DNA of 53,469 nt from NCBI GenBank assembly GCA_035516075.1, contig DATJAQ010000014.1, positions 1 to 53,469 on the forward strand, written 5' to 3'. Below, piece by piece: positions 47,401-53,469 of this stretch. Below the pieces are notes generated by a model, which was not told the DNA's origin, did not search any database, and saw only the letters and a list, made by a program, of their open reading frames with translations. The translations under genes and the position numbers were made by a program. Source of the DNA: Gp13-AA77 sp035516075 (GTDB lineage Bacteria > Acidobacteriota > Terriglobia > UBA7540). Within the stretch, counting starts at the first letter, position 1. Every line of letters begins with the position of its first letter.

Positions 47401-48684
47401 TTACCGCGCCGCAGGCGCGATGCGCTCCAGGCCGTCGAGGTAGGGCCGCAAAACCTCGGGCACCAGCACGGAGCCGTCGGCTTGCTGGTAGCTTTCGAGA
47501 ATGGCGAGCCACGTCCGGCCGATGGCCAGCCCGCTGCCGTTGAGCGTGTGCAGGAACTCGCTTTTCCCCTGCTGGCCGCGCCGGAAGCGCAGATTGGCGC
47601 GCCGCGCCTGGAAGGCCTCGAAGTTCGAGCAGGAGGAAATCTCTTTGTATTCTCGGCTGGAGGGCAGCCACACCTCGAGGTCGTAGGTTTTGGCGGAGCT
47701 GAAGCCGAGGTCGCCGGTGGAGAGCGCCACCACGCGGTAAGGCAGGTTGAGCTTCTGGAGGATCGTCTCGGCGTCGTGGGTGAGCGATTCCAGTTCGTCG
47801 TACGAGGTCTCGGGCAGGGTGAACTTCACGAGCTCGACCTTCTGGAACTGGTGCTGCCGGATGATGCCACGCGTGTCCTTGCCGGCGGCCCCAGCTTCGC
47901 TGCGGAAACAGGCCGTCCAGGCGCAGTGCTTAACCGGCAGCGATTCGGCTTCGAGCACTTCGTCGCGATAAAGATTGGTAACCGGCACCTCGGCGGTGGG
48001 GATGAGCCAGAAGTCCGTGCCTTCGAGCCTGAAGAGGTCGCCGGCGAATTTGGGCAGGTTGCCGGTGCCGAAGAGGCTGGCGGAATTGACGAGAAACGGC
48101 GGCAGAACCTCCGTGTAGCCGTGCTCGCGGGTGTGCACGTCGAGCATGAAGTTGGCGAGGGCGCGCTCGAGCTTGGCCCCCACGCCGAGATACACCGCGA
48201 AGCGGGCGCCCGTGATTTTGGCGGCGCGCTCGAAGTCGAGAATGCCGAGCGCGGGGCCGAGGTCCCAGTGCGCTTTGGGCTCAAAGTCGAACTCGCGCGG
48301 GCGGCCCCAGCGGCGCACTTCCTGGTTGTCGGCCGCCGTGCTGCCCACCGGAACGCTGGCGTGCGGGAGGTTGGGCACGAGGCGCAGGGTCTCGCGCAAG
48401 GCCTCGTCGCTCGCCTTGGCCTGCGTGTCGAGCCCGGCGATCTGGTCGCCCACCTGGCGGCTTTCGGCGATTTGAGCGGAGGCGTCCTGCTTCCGCTTCT
48501 TGAGGCCGGCGATCTCCTCCGACACGCGGTTGCGGCGCGCCTTGAGAGCCTCCACCTCCACCAGCAGCTTGCGCCGCTCGCGGTCGAGGCGCTCGAAGTC
48601 GGCGAGCACGTCGGGCAGGCCGCGCTGGCGAAGCTTCTCCTTAACGAGATCGATGTTGTCGCGGACAAAACTGAGTTCAAGCAT
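47401..48684 (-). CDS. serS: Seryl-tRNA synthetase
   Basis: A 427-residue class II synthetase that charges tRNA-Ser and the selenocysteine tRNA. The N-terminal long coiled-coil arm (about 25-105, ERLDRERRKLLVEVEALKARRNRV) binds the long variable arm of tRNA-Ser. Motif 2 is ACFRSEAGAAGKDTRGIIRQHQF and motif 3 is NGSGLAIGRTWLAILE. The serine-binding TAEVPVTNLYRDE is also present. Length is normal. The upstream side is the long repeat region, so its promoter must lie in or near that repeat. Confidence 0.98.
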   Translation of the reverse strand: MLELSFVRDNIDLVKEKLRQRGLPDVLADFERLDRERRKLLVEVEALKARRNRVSEEIAGLKKRKQDASAQIAESRQVGDQIAGLDTQAKASDEALRETLRLVPNLPHASVPVGSTAADNQEVRRWGRPREFDFEPKAHWDLGPALGILDFERAAKITGARFAVYLGVGAKLERALANFMLDVHTREHGYTEVLPPFLVNSASLFGTGNLPKFAGDLFRLEGTDFWLIPTAEVPVTNLYRDEVLEAESLPVKHCAWTACFRSEAGAAGKDTRGIIRQHQFQKVELVKFTLPETSYDELESLTHDAETILQKLNLPYRVVALSTGDLGFSSAKTYDLEVWLPSSREYKEISSCSNFEAFQARRANLRFRRGQQGKSEFLHTLNGSGLAIGRTWLAILESYQQADGSVLVPEVLRPYLDGLERIAPAAR

Positions 48685-49587
48685 GGCGAATTGTCAATCT
48701 AGACGAGCGCCCCAAACGTGTCAAACGAGAAAGCCTGCGCCAAGAAATGAGCCGGCCGCGACGGCCGGTTTGACGCCGTTTAGGATGGGAGATTGGCGGC
48801 TCGAAATCCGCCTCGAATCAGCGGACGCTGCAGAAAACCAACCTGGAGGCGTGCGAGGCTGGCAACGAAGCTCTACACCTCAGACGAAGCGGCGGGAAAG
48901 GCAGTGACCAGCCTCTGCGCTCCGAAAAGGGGTCCAAAACGCCTGGGGCAGGTTTCAGGGATGGCCCGTAGAAGCGTGTCACCGCACCTGACACGCGTGT
49001 ACCACGGCCCGCTGCGGTGGGGGATGGCACCCGGGCTGGCGCGACGCTCTAAAGCCCGCCAAACGCGAAATCGGTTCCTCCCCCGTGTGCCCTGCGGAGG
49101 TCCTGTTCGAAGCGTGTTAGCGCGACCGGAGTCCTCGTTGCGGTGCGACCTCGGAATCCCTCAATGCGCGAAACGAACTTCTATAACAATAGTAGTAAGG
49201 CGCGTGGGGAAACTCGGTTCGCGTGCGTGCCGCCCAGGGCCCGGCGCGTGAGTTCGGGGTAGGGATCGATCCAAGTAGCGGGGGAAGTTTGTGTCCGAGT
49301 GTAAGCGGCGCCTCAAGGAGGGAGCCATTTTCGACACCGCAAGGGGAACCCCGGAGAGCTCACATTTCAACGGGTCGAGTTATCGGGGGGGGGGGCAGGC
49401 CAGCGTCCCAACCGTCATTCCCGCGGAAGCGGGAATCAACTTCGTACGGAGCGGCATCGTAGCCCATTGGCATGGACGGGCTTAGCGCAAAACGTGGATT
49501 CCCGCTTTCGCGGGAATGACGGTGCCCAGGTCGTTCCATGAATTTCCAGAGTGTACCACTACCGAAATCTGGCAAGCGTTCTTTGAG
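48685..49587. other. 903-base non-coding region upstream of serS
   Basis: Holds most of repeat block copy 1 and its REPIN-like element. Both strands have open frames, but they are Arg/Pro-rich. Those that reappear in the other copy, for example one with CELSGVPLAVSKMAPSLRRR, follow the repeat and not any known family. I call no gene here. Confidence 0.6.
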
Positions 49588-49768
49588 CTACGTCAGCGCC
49601 ACTTCCAAGGGAGTCTTCTTGAGGGAACTAACACGCAGAATCGAGAATCCAATCACGTTTCCGTCGTCGTCCACTCTTTCCATCACTTGGTCGTTTTCAG
49701 TGGGGCGAGAGTAGCCGGGCTTCTGCTCGAAAGTGACTTCGAGGAAATCCGCCTCGGGGTCGAACCAC
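48752..49768. repeat. About 1-kb duplicated block, copy 1 (A)
   Basis: Matches 50845-51798 in the same orientation. Similarity is moderate to about 49285, with an extra segment of some 45 or more bases near 48830-48900 that copy 2 lacks, and very high from 49286 to 49768. It includes the REPIN-like element and most of the DUF2283 gene, ending with the bases CAC inside that gene. Confidence 0.85.
49411..49522. repeat. REPIN-like inverted-repeat element, copy 1
   Basis: A 112-base element bounded by 26-base inverted ends: left CCGTCATTCCCGC followed by GGAAGCGGGAATC, right GATTCCCGCTTTC followed by GCGGGAATGACGG. Each end is itself a small hairpin (CCCGC/GCGGG). This end sequence is a well-known dispersed bacterial repeat type. 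No transposase gene is seen in the window. Confidence 0.8.
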
Positions 49769-49791
49769 ATTTTCACGATTCTCACTGCCAT
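49588..49791 (-). CDS. DUF2283-family small protein
   Basis: A 67-residue protein: VRIVKMWFDPEADFLEVTFEQKPGYSRPTENDQVMERVDDDGNVIGFSILRVSS and the tail LEVALT. The pattern of paired strands (WFDPEADFLEV, VDDDGNVIGFSIL) is that of DUF2283, small proteins often found next to toxin-like genes. Its start overlaps the end of the upstream gene by ten bases. In the second repeat copy the same gene survives without its start. An antitoxin-like role is a reasonable guess from gene order only. Confidence 0.8.
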   Translation of the reverse strand: MAVRIVKMWFDPEADFLEVTFEQKPGYSRPTENDQVMERVDDDGNVIGFSILRVSSLKKTPLEVALT

Positions 49792-50087
49792 AAAATCGTC
49801 CCTCTCTGCACGCGGTCTGTGAGGTAGGCAGTCACCACGAAAGCGTCATCGCGCCGGGTCTTCACGACCACACAAAGGTGCTTGCCACCCACCATGGTGC
49901 GATGATAGAAGCGATAGTAGAGTCTCGCCTCGGCATCACTTGCCGATTCAACAACGATCTCCGGCTCGCGGAGGGTCTCAGCCAAAGCCCCCCGCAATCC
50001 CAGCATCTCAGGGTGCTCCTCAATATGACGCCACCGCTCATCAGTCAGCCGGACAGGCCGCCCTTAGTTGTCGGTGAGGACCACCAT
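49782..50087 (-). pseudogene. Toxin-like partner of DUF2283, interrupted by an in-frame stop
   Basis: From an ATG at 50087 the frame reads MVVLTDN, then TAA at codon 8, then GRPVRLTDERWRHIEEHPEM and GLRGALAETLREPEIVVES, RLYYRFYHRTMVGGKHLCVVVKTRRDDAFVVTAYLTDRV. The segment after the stop (RLTDERWRHI..HPEM..) is what I would expect at the N-terminus of this family, so the stop looks like a recent lesion. Translation could restart at the ATG at 50006, giving 74 residues without the first helix. The all-beta core with conserved RLYYR and CVVVK resembles BECR-type RNase or nuclease toxins, which is only tentative. It overlaps the DUF2283 start. Confidence 0.6.
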
Positions 50088-50160
50088 GAACCCACGAGGT
50101 TAGCACCGGGGCGGCGCCCGAGGCAAATCCCGAGGTTCTGCCGCTGTTGCACCAAAATCA

Positions 50161-50188
50161 AAATGGCCGCGATCGCTCGCGGCCATTT
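50161..50188 (-). terminator. GCGATCGC-cored terminator, copy 1 (after the AhpD-like gene)
   Basis: Perfect 12-base arms, AAATGGCCGCGA and TCGCGGCCATTT, around loop TCGC, followed on the minus strand by a T-rich run (ATTTTGATTTT). It lies about 45 bases past the stop of the AhpD-like gene. Confidence 0.8.
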
Positions 50189-50206
50189 CAAGGTGCTGTG
50201 TAGGTT

Positions 50207-50254
50207 CACGTCCGGGCCGGGACCCGGCGAGTTATCGCCCGTGGGGCGCGGCGG
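50207..50254. repeat. 48-base segment B, duplicated at 51796-51843
   Basis: Starts CACGTCCGGGCCGGGACCCG and covers the end of the AhpD-like gene. It matches the second site with about three mismatches. Confidence 0.75.
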
Positions 50255-50771
50255 ATGCCTTGGCGTGCGCAGCCGGCTGGTAAGTACCGGGCACGGCGCG
50301 CAGGCTGATCGCGATTCGATTCCAGGCGTTGATTCCCACGACCGCCATGGTCAGGTCAACGACTTCCTTCTCCGAAAAATGCTTTCGGGCGAGCTCGTAG
50401 ACCTCGTCCGGCACATGGCCCTGGCCCACCAGGGTTACGGCTTCAGCCCAGGCCAGCGCCGCGCGCTCGCGATCGGTGTAAAACGGCGTTTCGCGCCAGG
50501 CGTTGAGCTCGTAGAGGCGCTGCTCGGTTTCGCCCACGGCGCGCGCGTCCTTGGAGTGCATGTCGATGCAGTACGCGCAGCCGTTGATTTGAGAAGAGCG
50601 CATGTAAATAAGATTCAGCAGGGACTCTTCGAGCCCGCTGCGGCGGACGTATTGCCCGAGTCCGGCCATCGCCTGGTAGGCTTCCGGCGCAACCTTGGTG
50701 ACGTCAATCCGCGCGGACTGAGTTGTCTTCGCCACCCTCGCGATTTCTTCCGAGTGAATCGTTTCAGGCAT
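50232..50771 (-). CDS. AhpD/carboxymuconolactone decarboxylase-like protein
   Basis: A 179-residue protein from the ATG at 50771, with a strong AAGGAG about seven bases upstream. Its redox motif is NGCAYCIDMHSKDA, with Cys65, Cys68 and His72, the alkylhydroperoxidase D signature (CxxC and downstream His). The all-helical domain continues with RERAALAWAEAVTLVGQGHVPDEVYELARKHFSEKEVVDLTMAVVGINAWNRIA, typical of the subfamily with peroxidase activity. A stand-alone peroxide or organic-peroxide reductase is likely. A hairpin, GAACCCG/CGGGTTC at 50812-50830, sits in its leader. It ends at a GCGATCGC-cored terminator. Confidence 0.92.
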   Translation of the reverse strand: MPETIHSEEIARVAKTTQSARIDVTKVAPEAYQAMAGLGQYVRRSGLEESLLNLIYMRSSQINGCAYCIDMHSKDARAVGETEQRLYELNAWRETPFYTDRERAALAWAEAVTLVGQGHVPDEVYELARKHFSEKEVVDLTMAVVGINAWNRIAISLRAVPGTYQPAAHAKASAAPHGR

Positions 50772-51441
50772 AGATTTCTCCTTTCTTATGAAACGGCTTT
50801 GATTCAACTTCGAACCCGATTTCCGGGTTCCTTTTTTAGATGTGCGGCGGCGACGGCGGGTTTGACGCCGCTTAGGACCGGAAATTGCCGACTCGAAATC
50901 CGCGTAGAATCGCCGCGCGATCTGGGCGGAAAAGGGCGCTGACCAGCGTCTGCGCTCCGGAAAGGCGTCCAAAACGCCTGGGGCGGGTGTCAGGAATGGC
51001 CCGTGCACGCGTGTAACATCGCTTCCAGGGCGTGTAACGCGCTTGGTAGCGGCTGGGGATGCCACCTGGGCCGGCGCGCCGCTCTAAAGCGCGCCCAGCG
51101 CGATCTCGGTTCCTGCCCCGCGTGCCCTGTGGAGGTCCCGTTCGAAGCCTTTTGGCGCGAGCGGCGTCCTTGTTGCCGTGCGACCCCGAATTCTCTTTAT
51201 TCCTCAAAGGATACTACTACAAAGATAGTAACAAGGCGCGTAGCAAGACTCGGTCCGCGCGCGCGCCGCCCGGCGCCCGGCGCGTGAGTTCGGGGTGGGA
51301 CCGATCCCAGTGGCGGCGAAAGTTTGTGTCCGAGTGTGAGCGGCGCCTCAAGGATGGAGCCATTTTCGACACCGCAAGGGGAACCCCGGAGAGCTCACAT
51401 TTCAACGGGTCGAGTTTCGGGGGGGCAGGCCAGCGTCCCAA

Positions 51442-51552
51442 CCGTCATTCCCGCGGAAGCGGGAATCCACTTCGTACGGAGCGGCATCGTAGCCCATTGG
51501 TATGGAAGGGGTTAGCGCAAAACAGGGATTCCCGCTTTCGCGGGAATGACGG
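51442..51552. repeat. REPIN-like inverted-repeat element, copy 2
   Basis: A 111-base element with the same 26-base inverted ends and nearly the same interior as the one at 49411-49522, at the same place in the duplicated block. Confidence 0.8.
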
Positions 51553-51617
51553 TGCCCAGATCGTTCCATGAATTTCCAGAGTGTACCACTACCCAAATCC
51601 GGCAAGCGTTCTTTGAG

Positions 51618-51797
51618 CTACGTGAGCGCCACTTCCAAGGGAGTCCTCTTGACGGAACTGACACGCAGAATCGAGAATCCAATCACGTTTCCGTCGTCGT
51701 CCAGCCTCTCCATCACTTGGTCGGACTCGGTGGGGCGCGAGTAGCCGGGCTTCTGCTCGAAAGTGACTTCGAGGAAATCCGCCTCGGGGTCGAACCA
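51618..51797 (-). pseudogene. DUF2283 gene without start (copy 2)
   Basis: The frame is open from WFDPEADFLEVTFEQKPG through QVMERLDDDGNVIGFSILRV to the same stop, but the first eight residues are replaced by sequence from segment B, with no start codon in place. The body has only a few substitutions against the intact copy. Confidence 0.8.
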
Positions 51798-51843
51798 CGT
51801 CCGGGCCGGGACCCGGCGAGTTATCGCCCATGGGGCGAGGAGG
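51796..51843. repeat. 48-base segment B, second copy (B')
   Basis: Fused directly to the truncated DUF2283 gene. The junction shares the three bases CAC with both parents, at 49766-49768 and 50207-50209. Confidence 0.75.
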
Positions 51844-51887
51844 CCTGTGGGGAGGGCGGCGCCCGGGGGCTCACAACCACCTTACTT

Positions 51888-52271
51888 TTAGGCAGACGCG
51901 AGGAAGCCGCCGATGACGGCGGCGATCGGCCTTAACTGCTGAGTGGTTGGATCGGCTTGCACGCCGAAGTTCTCGAGCGCCGTGGCGCCGAGCAGATAGA
52001 GCGAATCCGCCGGGGCAAAAATCACAGGGCAGGTCAGCGATTCGTCCAATTGAGCGATCGTCAACACAGCTTCTCCGAGCAACCGCCTGTCGCGCCTTCC
52101 GTCGGCGAGGATCAATTCCCGCCCTCGAAGAGGATCGATCCCGATGTCTTTGAGCCGGCCCTCGGGAACAAACGAATAGAGCGCGCCGGTGTCCACCCAG
52201 AAGTTCTCCTCAAAGAACCGGGACCGGTCGGCCGGATTCGATACCTTGACCCGAATCTGAAACATCCCCAT
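51888..52271 (-). CDS. Retropepsin-like aspartic protease domain protein
   Basis: A 127-residue protein from the ATG at 52271 (an ATG two codons later also fits). It has the aspartic-protease active loop WVDTGALYSFVP with DTGA at about 27-30, flanked by strands (FQIRVKVSN; RELILADGRRDRRLLGEAVLTI) and a second half LYLLGATALENFGVQADPTTQQL, where the LLGATALENF flap/helix is typical of clan AA retropepsin-like proteins. Single-lobe proteins of this kind form dimers. Partners are unknown. It lies just downstream of an Mrr_N-like gene and its terminator, on the same strand. Confidence 0.8.
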   Translation of the reverse strand: MGMFQIRVKVSNPADRSRFFEENFWVDTGALYSFVPEGRLKDIGIDPLRGRELILADGRRDRRLLGEAVLTIAQLDESLTCPVIFAPADSLYLLGATALENFGVQADPTTQQLRPIAAVIGGFLASA

Positions 52272-52342
52272 GCTTGAAAATACCCCCAGCCACTCACCTG
52301 CCGTACGACTCCTCGCGGATATTATAGTCCCAAAAGCAAAAT

Positions 52343-52362
52343 GGCCGCGATCGCTCGCGGCC
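52343..52362 (-). terminator. GCGATCGC-cored terminator, copy 2 (after Mrr_N-like gene)
   Basis: Arms GGCCGCGA and TCGCGGCC around loop TCGC, then ATTTTGCTTTT on the minus strand. It starts four bases after the stop of the Mrr_N-like gene. Confidence 0.8.
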
Positions 52363-52366
52363 CAAC

Positions 52367-52825
52367 CTACGGCTGAGCCAATTCCCAAACGCCCCGGCCG
52401 CTTTTCTGCGTTGGGGCGATAATGCCGGACTGTTCCAGGTTCTTTCTGGCGTAGCCCACCTCCGGTCTCCAGGCGGGCTCGCCTCCATCTGTAAGCCTCC
52501 TGCGCGCTTCGATGGAGACGCCAAGACGGGCTGCGATCTCGTCGTAGATATTCCAGCCGGTCGACTGATCCCGGATTGTCAACGACCCACCGTGCTCGCG
52601 CAAAATCTGAATTATTGTCTCCTCCGTAAGTCTCCGCGGCGGAAAACCATCGTCGCTGACAAACGTGCGGAAGCCCTCATATGACCGTGCTTCGGCTTCT
52701 GCTTTACCTTTGATCTCGACGTTTTCCGAAAGAACCAGCACAGCTTGCCCGCTTTTTGCGCCAACTTTCAGAACCAAGTCGATTGTTGAGCCTCGGGCGT
52801 CCACTTCAACCACTACGGTTTTCAT
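52367..52825 (-). CDS. Protein with Mrr_N-like winged-helix domain
   Basis: A 152-residue protein. Residues 1-45 are beta-rich (TVVVEVDARGSTIDLVLKVG, QAVLVLSENVEI). From about 63 a helical part follows (PRRLTEETIIQILREHGGSLTIRD, IYDEIAARLGVSIEARRRL). The end, PEVGYARKNLEQSGIIAPTQKSGRGVWEL, is the winged-helix pattern of the Mrr N-terminal domain and related DNA-binding modules. There is no nuclease domain, so it is not a restriction enzyme itself. It might be a regulator or a DNA-binding accessory protein. It lies directly downstream of the 16S gene on the same strand. Confidence 0.72.
   Translation of the reverse strand: MKTVVVEVDARGSTIDLVLKVGAKSGQAVLVLSENVEIKGKAEAEARSYEGFRTFVSDDGFPPRRLTEETIIQILREHGGSLTIRDQSTGWNIYDEIAARLGVSIEARRRLTDGGEPAWRPEVGYARKNLEQSGIIAPTQKSGRGVWELAQP

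Positions 52826-53469
<644 letters not shown>

Larger units (their letters stand above)
50845..51798. repeat. About 1-kb duplicated block, copy 2 (A')
   Basis: Same orientation and order as 48752-49768, including the REPIN-like element and the DUF2283 body. It fills the 5' region of the AhpD-like gene, as copy 1 does for serS. No intact gene lies in 50772-51617. Confidence 0.85.

Noticed and set aside
50812..50838. Plus-strand terminator (GAACCCG/CGGGTTC then T run)
   Set aside because: No plus-strand gene lies upstream to use it; recorded only as a leader hairpin of the AhpD-like gene.
49878..50942. 354-codon plus-strand open frame opposite the AhpD-like gene
   Set aside because: Antisense of a gene with a clear CxxC active site and strong ribosome-binding site; its end lies in the repeat block.

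Overview
The window is a GC-rich bacterial chromosome segment that most resembles Acidobacteriota. It carries four very large FtsX/MacB-type permeases of the ADOP kind (acidobacterial duplicated orphan permease), two of them preceded by PadR regulators. It also has a VWFA-related protein of the acidobacterial type, receptor-like Ser/Thr kinases with TPR or Pro/Ala-rich tails, an S53 peptidase and several secreted hydrolases. A partial 16S rRNA gene sits at the right edge on the minus strand. No complete transposase, prophage or CRISPR array is seen.

Layout. 1-5.5 kb: the end of an alpha/beta hydrolase, an exported M49 peptidase, a ParE/RelE-type toxin-antitoxin pair, a MOSC protein, and an ECF sigma / anti-sigma / zinc-ribbon membrane protein cluster. 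5.7-19.6 kb (mostly plus strand): a membrane methyltransferase, a TPR receptor kinase, an SGNH esterase, an NAPE-PLD-like hydrolase overlapping a six-Asp-box protein, an XRE regulator, a sedolisin, and a CsgG-like protein followed by a PknB-like kinase. 19.6-27.2 kb (minus): a GH78-like rhamnosidase, HtpX, a VapBC-like pair with a clear operator, an AT-rich island with an ANR/STGPRT-type protein, and an ADOP without the usual N-terminal helical region. 27.5-32.8 kb: a methyltransferase, then hicBA set between clpB and a second copy of the clpB 3' end, then hsp20 with a promoter and terminator. 32.9-45.2 kb: a VWFA protein, a CDF transporter, a small zincin, and a PadR-ADOP-ADOP-secreted protein-PadR-ADOP export and regulation island. 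45.3-48.7 kb: a PCYCGC-type protein, an APC permease and serS.

48.7-53.4 kb is the most unusual part. A block of about 1 kb is present twice, each copy holding the same REPIN-like inverted-repeat element. The first copy is linked to an intact DUF2283 gene and a partner gene broken by an in-frame stop. In the second copy an apparent deletion has removed the partner and the DUF2283 start. Three minus-strand transcripts here (an AhpD-like gene, an Mrr_N-like gene and the 16S rRNA) end at nearly identical GCGATCGC-cored hairpin terminators. The 16S gene is followed by protein genes, not by tRNA and 23S genes, so the rRNA genes look unlinked.

Themes. Stress and proteostasis genes (clpB, hsp20, htpX), three type II toxin-antitoxin modules plus one decayed TA-like pair, envelope signalling (kinases, ECF sigma/anti-sigma, PadR-ADOP) and secreted polymer degradation are mixed together. 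No single undescribed defence system is evident. The best candidates for new biology are the repeat/terminator family, the hicBA-clpB duplication, the DUF2283 partner pair and the PadR-ADOP operators.
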